Assembly (NCBI GenBank): GCA_035524335.1 | Contig: DATKPE010000010.1 | Location: 62,001 to 126,000 of the forward strand | Direction of reading: 5' to 3' | DNA length: 64,000 nt | Source: DATKPE01 sp035524335 | GTDB lineage: Bacteria; Bacteroidota; Ignavibacteria; UBA10030; SZUA-254 | Shown: positions 13,406-22,550 of the stretch, one piece after another | Layout of the letters: every line of letters starts with the position of its first letter | Numbering within the stretch: position 1 is the first letter of the stretch | Translations under genes and position numbers: made by a program | The notes under the pieces: generated by a model | Database searches by the model: none | The model's input: only the letters and a program-made list of their open reading frames with translations | What the model was told of the DNA's origin: nothing

Positions 13406-16387
13406 ATGAACAACACGACGACCCAGGTTCCTGATCTGCACGACAGCACCCTCTTCCAGAGCTTCCAGAACCTCATGAAGCACCGGATCCGGGATATTCT
13501 CCTCGTCTCGAGCCGGTACGATTCGTACATCTTCGAAGAGGACGGCCGGCTGTACGAGCAGATCCGGAACGAATATCAGGAACTCAGCATCAGCCACGCC
13601 CCCGAACTGACCCGCGTGTCGAGCGGACGGGAAGCGCTTCGCCTCGCACGGGAGGAGCGGAGGTTCGATCTCGTGATCACCACGATGCACATCGAGGATA
13701 TGCATCCGCTGGAATTCGCCCGCGAGGCGCGGAAAACCGGGGTCGCCATCCCGATGGTGCTTCTCGCATTCGACAACAGGGAGGTGTCCGATCTCATCGC
13801 GAAGCACGACACCTCCGATTTCGACCGGATCTTCATCTGGCAGGGCGATTACCGGCTCATCATCGCCATCGTCAAACATCTCGAAGACCGGATGAACGTG
13901 GAGCACGACACCGCGGAATTCGGCGTGCAGTCGATCATCCTGATCGAGGACAACATCCGGTTTTATTCCTCCTTTCTCCCCTTCATCTACTCGGAAATCC
14001 TGAAACAGTCGCGCGAGCTGATCACCGAGGGGGTCAATCTCCTCCATCGCAATATCCGCATGAAGGCGCGGCCCAAGATCCTGCTCTGCACCGATTACGA
14101 CGAGGCGTGGAAGTATTTCGAAAGCTACGGCGATCACGTGCTCGGGATTATCTCCGACGTCGATTTTCAGCAGAACGGCAAGCAGAACGGTGAGGCGGGG
14201 GTGGAATTCGCGCGTGCGGTGCGGAAAAAAAAGCCCGACGTCCCGATACTTCTGCAGTCGCACCTGGAAGACAACGAGCGGAAGGCGGCGTCGCTCGGCG
14301 TCGCGTTCGTTCTGAAGGATTCCCCTCTTCTCCTGCACGAGGTCCAGCGGTTCATGAACCTGAACTTCAGCTTCGGCGATTTTGTTTTCCGGACGCCGGA
14401 CGGGAGGGAGGTCGGGCGGGCGCACGATCTCAAATCGCTCGAAGAACAGCTTCTGGTGGTCCCGGCCGAAAGCCTTCTCTACCACGGCGAACGGAACGAT
14501 TTTTCCAACTGGCTGAAGGCGCGGACGGAATTCTGGCTGGCGTACCAGCTCCGGCCCCGGAAGATCTCCGATTACCCTTCCACCAACGAACTGCGGGCGG
14601 CGCTGATTTCCGCCCTCCATTCCTACCGTCTCTCCCAGCGGCGCGGTATCATCATCGACTACGCGCGGGAGTCGTTCGACCCGTCGAGCAGTTTCGCGCG
14701 GATCGGCGGCGGTTCCCTCGGCGGAAAAGCACGCGGCCTCGGATTTTTCAACCGCCTCCTCAACACGATGAACATCCGGGACAAGTTCGGCGGCGTGGAG
14801 ATCTTCATCCCTTCCGGCGTCGTCATCGGCACGGACGTCTTCGATCAGTTCCTCGACGAGAACAATCTCCGCAGTGTTGCTCTCGGCGAAACCGATGACC
14901 GCACCCTGACGAAACGGTTCCTCGAAGCGGGGTATTTTCCCCAGCAGATCCGCAATCAGCTGGAGACGTTCCTCGACCTTGTCCGCGATCCGCTGGCGGT
15001 CCGGTCCTCGAGCCTCCTCGAGGATTCCCAGTATCAGCCCTTTGCGGGAGTCTATGAGACATACATGCTCCCGAACAACAACCCCAGCGACCTCGTCCGG
15101 CTGGAGGAACTTCTCGATGCGGTCAGGCGGGTGTACGCGTCGACCTTCTACCAGCGCACTAAAAATTACATCCGCATGACCCCCTACCGCCTCGAAGAGG
15201 AAAAGATGGCGGTGATTGTCCAGAAGATGGTCGGGGCGCGGCACGGCGACCGGTTCTATCCGGAAATATCGGGCGTCGCGAAATCATACAATTTCTATCC
15301 GGCACCCTCCCAGCTCTCGGCCGACGGAATCACCTCGGTGGCGCTCGGGCTCGGGAAGATGGTGGTCGACGGCGGGACGACGGTCCGCTTCTGCCCGAAG
15401 TATCCGCTCCATCTTCAACAGCTCTCCAGCATAGCGGATACCCTTGCGAACAATCAGCACGAGTTCTTCGCCCTGGAGATGTCCGCCCGGTTCGACAGCA
15501 AATCGGAGACCTACGACGTCCTGACGAGGAACTACCCGCTCAGCGTTGCGGAGGGCGACGGAACGCTTTCGGTCGTCGGCTCCACCTATTCACCCGAGAA
15601 CGACGCCGTCTACGACGGGATCGCGCGGCCCGGCATGCGGCTGGTCACCTTCGCGCCGGTTCTCAAGAACAGGCTCCTCCCGATCGCCGAAATCATCGAC
15701 CTGATGCTGACGCTCGGGAGCGGAGGGATGGGATCGCCGGTCGAAATGGAGTTCGCCGTCAACATGTCCGTCCCTCCGGGTGCGCCGAAACAGTTCGGCA
15801 TCCTGCAGGTGCGGCCGCTTGTCGTCAGCAGGGAATTCGGCGAACTGAGTCTCGAAAAGATCCGTCCCGAGGATACCATCTGCCGGAGCGGACAGGTTCT
15901 CGGCAATGGCCTGCTCGGCAACCTCTGCGATCTGGTCGTGGTCGACAACCGCCGGTTCGACCGCGCGAAGACGGTGGAGGTGGCTCATGAAGTCGGCGAG
16001 CTCAACGCCCGGCTCGTGGCGGAAAACCGGCCCTACATTCTGATCGGGCTCGGCCGGTGGGGAACCATGGACCCGTGGCTCGGCATCCCGGTGGCGTGGG
16101 ATCAGATCTCCGGCGCCCGCGCGATCGTCGAAACCGGGTTCAGGGATTTTATCGTCACGCCGTCGCAGGGTTCCCATTTTTTCCAGAACCTCACGTCGTT
16201 CATGGTGGGGTACTTCACCGTCAACCCGGACGAAGGGCAGGGGATGATCGACTGGGAGTGGATTCACCGGCAGGCGCCGCTCATCGAAAAGGAATATACC
16301 AGGCTTCTGCGATTCGACCGGCCGATGGTGGTGAAGATGAACGGTCACGAACACTCGGGGGTGATCATGAAACCGTCCGAAGGCTGA
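13406..16387 (+). CDS. Two receiver-like domains fused to a PEP synthase/PPDK N-terminal ATP-grasp domain
   Basis: The protein has 993 residues from MNNTTTQVPD. The first receiver-like domain (about 25-150) lacks the phospho-Asp (VITTMH where a D is expected). The second (about 175-320) looks complete: acidic IEDN, SDVDF with the phospho-acceptor, and a Lys in VLKDS. From about 430 comes a PPDK_N/PEP-synthase ATP-binding domain, with GGGSLGGKARGLGF, PLAVRSSSLLEDS and FAGVYET. The phosphohistidine swivel domain and the PEP/pyruvate barrel are absent, so it cannot be an ordinary PEP synthase. It may phosphorylate or bind a separate partner under phospho-control; that is inference. It is alone between a terminator and a hairpin. 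Confidence 0.82.
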   Translation: MNNTTTQVPDLHDSTLFQSFQNLMKHRIRDILLVSSRYDSYIFEEDGRLYEQIRNEYQELSISHAPELTRVSSGREALRLAREERRFDLVITTMHIEDMHPLEFAREARKTGVAIPMVLLAFDNREVSDLIAKHDTSDFDRIFIWQGDYRLIIAIVKHLEDRMNVEHDTAEFGVQSIILIEDNIRFYSSFLPFIYSEILKQSRELITEGVNLLHRNIRMKARPKILLCTDYDEAWKYFESYGDHVLGIISDVDFQQNGKQNGEAGVEFARAVRKKKPDVPILLQSHLEDNERKAASLGVAFVLKDSPLLLHEVQRFMNLNFSFGDFVFRTPDGREVGRAHDLKSLEEQLLVVPAESLLYHGERNDFSNWLKARTEFWLAYQLRPRKISDYPSTNELRAALISALHSYRLSQRRGIIIDYARESFDPSSSFARIGGGSLGGKARGLGFFNRLLNTMNIRDKFGGVEIFIPSGVVIGTDVFDQFLDENNLRSVALGETDDRTLTKRFLEAGYFPQQIRNQLETFLDLVRDPLAVRSSSLLEDSQYQPFAGVYETYMLPNNNPSDLVRLEELLDAVRRVYASTFYQRTKNYIRMTPYRLEEEKMAVIVQKMVGARHGDRFYPEISGVAKSYNFYPAPSQLSADGITSVALGLGKMVVDGGTTVRFCPKYPLHLQQLSSIADTLANNQHEFFALEMSARFDSKSETYDVLTRNYPLSVAEGDGTLSVVGSTYSPENDAVYDGIARPGMRLVTFAPVLKNRLLPIAEIIDLMLTLGSGGMGSPVEMEFAVNMSVPPGAPKQFGILQVRPLVVSREFGELSLEKIRPEDTICRSGQVLGNGLLGNLCDLVVVDNRRFDRAKTVEVAHEVGELNARLVAENRPYILIGLGRWGTMDPWLGIPVAWDQISGARAIVETGFRDFIVTPSQGSHFFQNLTSFMVGYFTVNPDEGQGMIDWEWIHRQAPLIEKEYTRLLRFDRPMVVKMNGHEHSGVIMKPSEG

Positions 16388-16402
16388 TGCCGTCGTCTGT
16401 GT

Positions 16403-16419
16403 GAGGGGGTTTCCCCCTC
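16403..16419 (+). other. GC hairpin after the receiver/PEP-synthase-like gene
   Basis: GAGGGGG-TTT-CCCCCTC is a perfect 7-bp hairpin starting 15 bases after the stop codon. No T-run follows, so it may stabilise the transcript end or be a weak terminator. Confidence 0.4.
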
Positions 16420-16548
16420 CGCGCCGTTATTCACGTTTATTGATTATCACCGCTGAAAGCCCCCTTCAGGGTGATTCTCACTCTTGAAAGCTATTCCCTC
16501 CGAAATCCTCAAAATTCAATCGAATCATCGGAAAATTAGTGCCGGAAC

Positions 16549-16563
16549 TGGCATGTTAATTGA
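16549..16563 (+). promoter_or_regulatory. Sigma-54-like promoter for the alanine dehydrogenase-kor operon
   Basis: TGGCATGTTAATTGA matches TGGCACG-N4-TTGC with one mismatch in each block, and the spacing is correct. The predicted transcription start is near 16575, about 45 bases before the dehydrogenase start at 16620. Confidence 0.58.
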
Positions 16564-16619
16564 CGATCTGCGTCAGTACAGACTTCATAATCATCTGGAT
16601 TGCGATCAGTCGGCATCAC

Positions 16620-17738
16620 ATGAACATTGGCATTCTGAAAGAGGATCCGCGCAGGGAGCGGAGAGTCGCCCTGACCCCTGCCGGGGTGCAGAGCTGTACG
16701 AGCGCCGGGCACGCGGTATTTCTGGAGAAGAATGCCGGCGAAGCGTCGCATTTTCCCGATGAGAAATATCAGGCCGTCGGAGCGCAGATCGTCTACTCCA
16801 GCGAAGAGGTGTTCGGACGGTCGGATCTCCTGATGAAGATCTCCCCCCCGACAGAGGCCGAGTGCGACAGGCTGATCGACGGTCAGACGGTCTTTTCCTT
16901 CCTTCACCTTGCGATAAGCTCCACAAAGATGATGGAGCGTCTTCTGCGGAAGCACATCTGTGCGATCGGCTATGAACTGATCGAGGACCGTACGGGCAGT
17001 CTGCCGATCCTCCAGATCATGGGCGAGATCGCAGGGCAGATGACGACCAACATCGCGGCCCGGTTTCTGGAAAGCAGTAACAACGGAAGGGGCATCGTCG
17101 TGGGCGGCATCACCGGCATACCCCCCGCCACCGTCGTTATCATCGGCGCGGGCACCGTCGGACAGTCCGCCGCCCGGATGGCGCTCGGCACCGGCGCGGA
17201 AGTGATCGTGCTGGACAACGACCTCAGCCGCCTCCGCTCGCTCGAGAACAGATTCAACTACCGCATCATCACGTCGGTTGCGAACGAGTACAACATCCGC
17301 AAGGCGCTTCAGTTTGCCGATGTGGTGATCGGCGCGATTCTCATCAAGGGGGAGCGCGCCCCGCATGTGGTGACGGAGGAGATGGTGCGGTCGATGAAAC
17401 CCGGCTCGATCATCATCGATGTTTCGATCGATCAGGGCGGGTGCTGTGCCACCAGCCGCCCGACGACGCTCGAGAATCCGGTCTATGTTCTGCACGACGT
17501 GATCCATTACTGCGTGCCGAACATGCCCGCGAACGTCGCGCGAACGGCCACCTTCGGCCTGACCAACGCCCTTCTCCCGTACCTCCAGCACATTCTGCTG
17601 AAGGGGCTCGACGGCGCCCTCCGGGAAGATCAGGGACTCAGCCGCGGGGTCTGTACCTATCATGGTCTCTGCACGAGGGGTGAAATTGCCCGTCGGTTCG
17701 AGATCGACACATTCGATGTTGCCACCCTGTTAAAATGA
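16620..17738 (+). CDS. ald: Alanine dehydrogenase family protein
   Basis: The protein has 372 residues from MNIGILKEDPRRERRVAL, the standard start of the alanine dehydrogenase/transhydrogenase family; the longer open frame upstream has no similarity. The NAD-binding motif is VVIIGAGTVGQSAARMAL (about 184-201). The family block SIDQGGCCATSRPTTLENP and HYCVPNMPANVARTAT, typical of alanine dehydrogenase, are present. It would oxidise alanine to pyruvate and ammonia with NAD. It starts a run of same-strand genes with small gaps that includes CoA-transferase, malic enzyme and Kor, which suggests alanine or other amino-acid oxidation. Substrate could be a related amino acid, because this branch is somewhat diverged. 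Confidence 0.83.
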   Translation: MNIGILKEDPRRERRVALTPAGVQSCTSAGHAVFLEKNAGEASHFPDEKYQAVGAQIVYSSEEVFGRSDLLMKISPPTEAECDRLIDGQTVFSFLHLAISSTKMMERLLRKHICAIGYELIEDRTGSLPILQIMGEIAGQMTTNIAARFLESSNNGRGIVVGGITGIPPATVVIIGAGTVGQSAARMALGTGAEVIVLDNDLSRLRSLENRFNYRIITSVANEYNIRKALQFADVVIGAILIKGERAPHVVTEEMVRSMKPGSIIIDVSIDQGGCCATSRPTTLENPVYVLHDVIHYCVPNMPANVARTATFGLTNALLPYLQHILLKGLDGALREDQGLSRGVCTYHGLCTRGEIARRFEIDTFDVATLLK

Positions 17739-17747
17739 CAGCACATC

Positions 17748-19097
17748 ATGCAGTGGATTGAGCGATATAAATCAAAATTGCGGACAGCCCGGGAGGCGGT
17801 CAGCATCATCCAGTCGGGACAGCGCGTCTATGTTCATCCGGGCTGTGCGATGCCCGAAGTGCTGGTCGACGCGATGTGCGACCGTGCGTTCGAGCTGGTA
17901 AACATCGAGGTGATTCATCTCCTTACCGTCGGCCAGCCGCGGTACTCCAAGCCGGAGATGGAGGGGCATATCCGGCACAACGCGCTGTTCATCGGCCGGA
18001 ACGTGCGGACGGCGGTCAATGAAGGCCGCGCCGATTTCACGCCGATATTCCTGTCGGAGATACCGGGTCTCTTTTATCGGGGCATCCTCCCGATCGATGT
18101 GGCGCTCGTGCATGTGTCGCCGCCGGATGAACACGGCTTCTGCAGTTTCGGGGTCGGGGTGGAATGCACCAAGCCGGCGACGGAGGTGGCGAAGCACATC
18201 ATCGCCCAGATCAATCCGAACATGCCGCGGACGCTGGGCGACTGCTTCATTCACGTCGACAAGTTCACCTCCTGCGTCGAGGCGGATGTGCCGCTCCAGG
18301 AGCTTCCGCAGGTCGACAACGACCTGACCCCGGAGGAGATCGGCACCTTCGAACGGATTGGCCGGAACATCGCCGATCTGATCGAGGACGGCTCCACGCT
18401 CCAGCTCGGCATCGGCGCGATCCCGGACGCCGTTCTCCGGTACCTTCAGGGGAAGAAGCATCTCGGCATGCACACGGAAATGTTCGCCGACGGCGTGATG
18501 AAGCTGGTGGAAGACGGGGTGATCACGAACGAAAAGAAGACGCTTCATCCCGGCAAGATGATCGCGTCGTTCGTTCTGGCCACACGCCCGCTGTTCAACT
18601 TCATCAACAACAACCCGATCATCGAATTCCACCCGTCGCACTATGTGAACGACCCCTATATCGTCTCGCGCAACGACCGGATGGTGGCGATCAATTCCGC
18701 CATTGAGGTCGACATCACCGGGCAGGTCTGCGCGGATTCGATCGGCATGCGGTTCTACAGCGGGTTCGGCGGCCAGCTCGATTTCATCCGCGGAGCTTCC
18801 CGGAGCAAGGGGGGGAAACCGATCATTGCCCTGCCCTCGACGGCGAAGGATGGGAAACTGTCCCGCATCGTCGCGTCGCTCTCGCCGGGCGCCGGCGTGA
18901 CGACGACGCGCGGCGACGTGCATTACGTCGTCACCGAATTCGGCGTGGCGGACCTTTACGGCAAGACCGTGCGCCAGCGGGCACAGGCGCTCATCGATAT
19001 TGCACACCCGGATTTCCGGGAGGAACTCGACCGGTTTGCCGTCGAACAAAAATATTTTTCCACGCACGACCGCGCACATGCGGCGGTCGCAGGATAA
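17748..19097 (+). CDS. Acetyl-CoA hydrolase/transferase family CoA-transferase
   Basis: The 449-residue protein belongs to the family of 4-hydroxybutyrate and succinate/propionate CoA-transferases. It has a Gly-rich CoA-site region (FYSGFGGQLDFIRGASRSKGG) and the catalytic Glu in GMHTEMFADGV. PPDEHGFCSFGVGVE and VHYVVTEFGVADLYGKT are further family marks. It would exchange CoA between acyl-CoA and a carboxylate, for example acetate, propionate or succinate. It starts 10 bases after the alanine dehydrogenase gene. In this operon it could conserve energy from acyl-CoA made by the Kor enzyme. The precise acid partner cannot be read from sequence. Confidence 0.88.
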   Translation: MQWIERYKSKLRTAREAVSIIQSGQRVYVHPGCAMPEVLVDAMCDRAFELVNIEVIHLLTVGQPRYSKPEMEGHIRHNALFIGRNVRTAVNEGRADFTPIFLSEIPGLFYRGILPIDVALVHVSPPDEHGFCSFGVGVECTKPATEVAKHIIAQINPNMPRTLGDCFIHVDKFTSCVEADVPLQELPQVDNDLTPEEIGTFERIGRNIADLIEDGSTLQLGIGAIPDAVLRYLQGKKHLGMHTEMFADGVMKLVEDGVITNEKKTLHPGKMIASFVLATRPLFNFINNNPIIEFHPSHYVNDPYIVSRNDRMVAINSAIEVDITGQVCADSIGMRFYSGFGGQLDFIRGASRSKGGKPIIALPSTAKDGKLSRIVASLSPGAGVTTTRGDVHYVVTEFGVADLYGKTVRQRAQALIDIAHPDFREELDRFAVEQKYFSTHDRAHAAVAG

Positions 19098-19100
19098 TCT

Positions 19101-19526
19101 ATGCGGAACGTCCAGACACCGAAAGCCCGGATACCACGGCAGGAAGAACAGGAATGCCGGTATTGCGAAAAATTCATCCTGGAACTGGAATCCGACCGGC
19201 CGATCAAATCCATCCACGACCTCCCGAACACCTTCAACCGCTCCACCGGACGGCACGAATGGCGGGAGGCGGAGGGCCTCGCGTATGCGGTCATTCCCCG
19301 CTCGTTCCGCGGCGCCCACGCGCTGATCGATGTGTATGTCTGTCTCGATGAGGATCAGCTCGACGATATCGACCTCGGGCCGAAGACCGAGGAAATCCTC
19401 AACAACGATCTTCTCCCCGCATGGGGACACGTTTCAACGATGCGGCTGGCAGGGCCGTTTCTTTCCCCGCCGGCGGACATCGACTGCTGGTGTGCCGGCC
19501 GCAAATCTGAACCCGGCGGCCGATAA
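19101..19526 (+). CDS. Uncharacterised protein with CxxC and CWC motifs
   Basis: This 141-residue protein is not one I recognise. It starts 4 bases after the CoA-transferase stop with AGGA in front, so translation is likely. The N-terminus has ECRYCEKF and the C-terminus DCWCAGRK, four cysteines that could form one metal site across the chain. The middle is rich in acidic residues (DEDQLDDIDLG) and shows no membrane helix or signal peptide. Its conserved-looking position between the CoA-transferase and malic enzyme suggests a small accessory or metal-binding protein; that is inference from context only. Confidence 0.65.
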   Translation: MRNVQTPKARIPRQEEQECRYCEKFILELESDRPIKSIHDLPNTFNRSTGRHEWREAEGLAYAVIPRSFRGAHALIDVYVCLDEDQLDDIDLGPKTEEILNNDLLPAWGHVSTMRLAGPFLSPPADIDCWCAGRKSEPGGR

Positions 19527-19592
19527 ATTCACAGGACGATCGACGACGGCGCGCCGGCTGGCGGCGCGCAACTCCCGACAAAGGACACAACA

Positions 19593-21893
19593 ATGATACG
19601 AAAACAGGAAGCTCTGGAATATCACTCACAGGGACGCCACGGTAAGATAGAGGTCGTTCCCTCCAAACCCTGCGCGACCCAGCGCGACCTCTCGCTTGCC
19701 TATACGCCGGGCGTTGCGGAGCCGTGTATGGAAATCCACGGCAACCCCGAGGACGCCTATAAGTATACTGCAAAGGGAAACCTCGTCGCCGTCGTGAGCA
19801 ACGGAACCGCGGTCCTCGGACTCGGGGATATCGGAGCGCTCGCCGGCAAACCGGTGATGGAAGGAAAAGGGGTCCTGTTCAAACGCTTCGCGGATATCGA
19901 CGTGTTCGACATCGAGCTCAATTCCCACAATCCGGATGAAATCATCCGCACCGTCCAGATGCTCGAACCGACCTTCGGCGGCATCAACCTGGAGGACATC
20001 AAGGCCCCGGAATGTTTCTACATCGAGGATCAGCTGAAGAAGACGATGAATATTCCGGTCTTCCACGACGATCAGCACGGCACGGCGATCATCAGCGGCG
20101 CCGCCCTCCTGAACGCCCTCGAAATCGTCGGCAAGAAGATCGGCGCGATCCGGGTCGTCTTCAGCGGCGCCGGCGCCGCGGGCATCGCCTGCGCGAAATT
20201 TTATGAACGGCTCGGCGTCCGCCGGGAAAACATCACCCTGGTCGATACCAAGGGCGTCTGCTACAAGGGCAGAACCGAGGGGATGAATCCCTACAAGGAC
20301 TATTTTGCGGCCGATACCGGCATGCGCACCCTCACGGACGCCATGAAGGGGGCGGATGTGTTCTGCGGTGTCTCGGCGAAGGATATCGTCACTCCTGCGA
20401 TGCTCAAATCGATGGCCGACAACCCGATCGTGTTTGCCATGGCCAACCCCGATCCGGAAATAACGTATGATGCGGCCGTCGGCGCCCGGGACGATGTGAT
20501 CATGGCCACCGGCCGGTCCGATTTTCCCAATCAGGTGAACAACGTCCTCGGATTTCCCTTTATCTTCCGCGGGGCGCTCGACGTGCGCGCCAAGTCGATC
20601 AATGATGAAATGAAGATCGCGGCGGCATATGCGCTTTCCCAGCTGGCGAAGGAGGATATTCCCGACTCCGTCATCAAGGCGTACGGCGGGAACAGGATCG
20701 AATTCGGGCGGGAGTACATCATTCCCAAACCGTTCGATCCGCGTGTTCTGCTGTGGGAATCCGTGGCGGTCGCAAAAGCGGCCATGGAATCGGGCGTGGC
20801 GCGCAATCCGATCAAGGACCTCGACGGTTACCGGGATGCCCTCGAGGCGCGCCTCGGCAAATCGCGGGAAGTCATGCGGTTCTTCATCCATAAGGCCCAG
20901 AACGCGCCGAAACGGATCGTCTTCCCGGAAGGGGAAGAGGAGAAAATCCTCCGGGCCGCGCACATCATCGTGGATGAGAACATCGCGACCCCGATTCTGC
21001 TTGGGAGCCGGACGCTCATCCAGCAGAGGATCGCCGATCTCGGTCTCGATCTCCAGGGGATCGAGGTCATCAATCCCTCCAAGTCGGCGAAGCTCGATCA
21101 GTACATCACCTCCTTCTACAACCAGCGTCAGCGTCACGGGATGACCAAATTCGACGCCGAGCGGCAGTTGAAAACGCACAATATCTACGGTATGATGATG
21201 GTGGGGCAAGGAGACGCGGACGGACTGATCTCGGGTCTCACCCAGCACTATCCGGAGACGGTGCGTCCGGCACTGCAGATCATCGGGACGCGCGACGGAG
21301 TCAGGAGAATCGCCGGTCTGTACATGCTGGTATTCAAAAATCAGACGATCTTCATCGCGGATGCGACGGTGAACATCGAACCGACCGCGGAGGAACTTGC
21401 GGAAATCGCCCTGCTGACCGCGGAGAAGGTGCGCCAGCTCGATATCGAGCCGAGAATCGCGATGGTCTCCTTCAGCAATTTCGGCAGTACGAGGCACCCG
21501 CTGGTGGAGAAGGTGCAGAAGGCGGTCCAGCTCGTCAAAGGGCGGGCGCCCTCCCTGATCATCGACGGGGAAATGCAGGCCGACACGGCGGTCATGCCGG
21601 AGATCCTGAATGAGCTGTACCCGTTCAATTCTCTCCGGTCGCGTGCGAATGTGCTGATCTTCCCGGATCTGACATCGGCGAACGTGTCCTACAAGCTTTT
21701 GTCGCGCCTCGCCGGCGCCACCGCGATCGGCCCGATACTCATGGGGATCCGGAAGCCGGTATATCTCCTGGTGCCGGGGAGCGACGTCAACGACATCGTC
21801 AACATGACGGCGATGGCGGTTCATGAAGCCCAGCAGGCCGGGGGGGCTGTGCAGGCAAAACAGGAAATCAAAAAAACGATCGGAGTCAACTGA
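19593..21893 (+). CDS. maeB: Malic enzyme fused to phosphotransacetylase-like domain
   Basis: The 766-residue protein has the MaeB layout. An N-terminal malic enzyme (about 1-420) contains CATQRDLSLAYTPGVAEPC, ADIDVFDIELN, DDQHGTAIIS and the NAD(P) site VVFSGAGAAGIACAKFYERLG. A C-terminal phosphate acetyltransferase-like domain (about 440-766) contains VFPEGEEEKILRAA and ends with PGSDVNDIVNMTAMAV. It decarboxylates malate to pyruvate; in studied MaeB proteins the C-terminal domain mainly regulates activity through acetyl-CoA. AAAGGA precedes the ATG. In this operon it would feed pyruvate to, or draw it from, the alanine and 2-oxoacid steps. Confidence 0.94.
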   Translation: MIRKQEALEYHSQGRHGKIEVVPSKPCATQRDLSLAYTPGVAEPCMEIHGNPEDAYKYTAKGNLVAVVSNGTAVLGLGDIGALAGKPVMEGKGVLFKRFADIDVFDIELNSHNPDEIIRTVQMLEPTFGGINLEDIKAPECFYIEDQLKKTMNIPVFHDDQHGTAIISGAALLNALEIVGKKIGAIRVVFSGAGAAGIACAKFYERLGVRRENITLVDTKGVCYKGRTEGMNPYKDYFAADTGMRTLTDAMKGADVFCGVSAKDIVTPAMLKSMADNPIVFAMANPDPEITYDAAVGARDDVIMATGRSDFPNQVNNVLGFPFIFRGALDVRAKSINDEMKIAAAYALSQLAKEDIPDSVIKAYGGNRIEFGREYIIPKPFDPRVLLWESVAVAKAAMESGVARNPIKDLDGYRDALEARLGKSREVMRFFIHKAQNAPKRIVFPEGEEEKILRAAHIIVDENIATPILLGSRTLIQQRIADLGLDLQGIEVINPSKSAKLDQYITSFYNQRQRHGMTKFDAERQLKTHNIYGMMMVGQGDADGLISGLTQHYPETVRPALQIIGTRDGVRRIAGLYMLVFKNQTIFIADATVNIEPTAEELAEIALLTAEKVRQLDIEPRIAMVSFSNFGSTRHPLVEKVQKAVQLVKGRAPSLIIDGEMQADTAVMPEILNELYPFNSLRSRANVLIFPDLTSANVSYKLLSRLAGATAIGPILMGIRKPVYLLVPGSDVNDIVNMTAMAVHEAQQAGGAVQAKQEIKKTIGVN

Positions 21894-21899
21894 ACGGCC

Positions 21900-22196
21900 A
21901 TGAGACAGCGTGCTTCACAGATTCGGGTAACCATCATCGGGTTGCCGACGGCAAAGGTCAGACATGCGGTGACGAACGCGACCGCCGCCCTCTCGCAGTT
22001 TGAGGGCCGGCCGCGCGTGCAGTGGATCAACGACATTCAGGATATCGCCACGATGGGGAGTCTCGTTGTGCCGACCATCCTGGTGAACGACAAACCGAAA
22101 TCCGTCGGTCGGATTCCGAGCGTGTACGAATTCGAACAATGGATCGAAGAGGAACGTCACGAACGGTCTGCGTCCGCGGTTGCGCAGGTCGTCTAA
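21900..22196 (+). CDS. Small thioredoxin-fold-like protein without cysteines
   Basis: The 98-residue protein resembles small thioredoxin/glutaredoxin-fold proteins. A beta-alpha start (IRVTIIGLPTAKVRHAVTNA) is followed by a typical cis-Pro region and C-terminus (MGSLVVPTILVNDKPKSVGRIPSVYEFEQWIEEE), which matches the small redox-protein pattern P-x-L-x-x-N-x-K-x-x-x-G-R-x-P. The position that holds CxxC in these proteins reads LPTAK, and the whole protein has no cysteine, so it cannot do thiol chemistry. It lies 6 bases after maeB and 21 before korD. A structural or binding role next to the Kor complex is possible. The fold assignment is moderately sure. Confidence 0.6.
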   Translation: MRQRASQIRVTIIGLPTAKVRHAVTNATAALSQFEGRPRVQWINDIQDIATMGSLVVPTILVNDKPKSVGRIPSVYEFEQWIEEERHERSASAVAQVV

Positions 22197-22217
22197 CATC
22201 ACATCAGAGGATACGGT

Positions 22218-22550
22218 ATGGCATCGGTTCACGGAAGCGTCGAAATACAGGTGGAAACCTGCAAGGGCTGCGAGTTGTGTGTCGAGGCCTGTCCGCAGGA
22301 CAGCCTCAAGCTCTCGAAGGAGATCAACAAGCTCGGGTATCATTATGCGGTGCTTATTCAGGACAACTGCACGGGGTGTACGAACTGTGCGCTGGTGTGT
22401 CCCGACGCCGTCATCACGGTATACCGGGAATCAAAGGGGAAAACGGCGTCCGCGTCGAAGCGAAAGGAACCCGTTGCCGTCATCAGCAATGTCAAAAGCA
22501 ACGTCAAGGTCGTCCTCGACGACGTCCCGAAAGGAAAGGTCAGTATATGA
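22218..22550 (+). CDS. korD: 2-oxoacid:ferredoxin oxidoreductase delta subunit, two 4Fe-4S clusters
   Basis: The 110-residue ferredoxin-like subunit has two CX2CX2CX3C cluster motifs: CKGCELCVEACP near the N-terminus and CTGCTNCALVCP near residue 54. A basic tail of about 40 residues follows. It passes electrons from the TPP-dependent core to free ferredoxin. AGAGGA stands before the start. Its stop overlaps the korA ATG (ATGA at 22547-22550), so the two are translationally coupled. Confidence 0.92.
   Translation: MASVHGSVEIQVETCKGCELCVEACPQDSLKLSKEINKLGYHYAVLIQDNCTGCTNCALVCPDAVITVYRESKGKTASASKRKEPVAVISNVKSNVKVVLDDVPKGKVSI

Noticed and set aside
13241..15244. 667-codon minus-strand frame opposite the receiver/PEP-synthase-like gene
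   Set aside because: The plus-strand gene has clear domains; the antisense frame would also cross the gdhA terminator and has no recognisable protein.
13406..16387. Ordinary phosphoenolpyruvate synthase
   Set aside because: The phosphohistidine and PEP-binding domains are missing and two receiver-like domains occupy the N-terminus.
19626..21824. 732-codon minus-strand frame opposite maeB
   Set aside because: It is antisense to a clear malic enzyme gene, with low-complexity charged translation and no ribosome-binding site.
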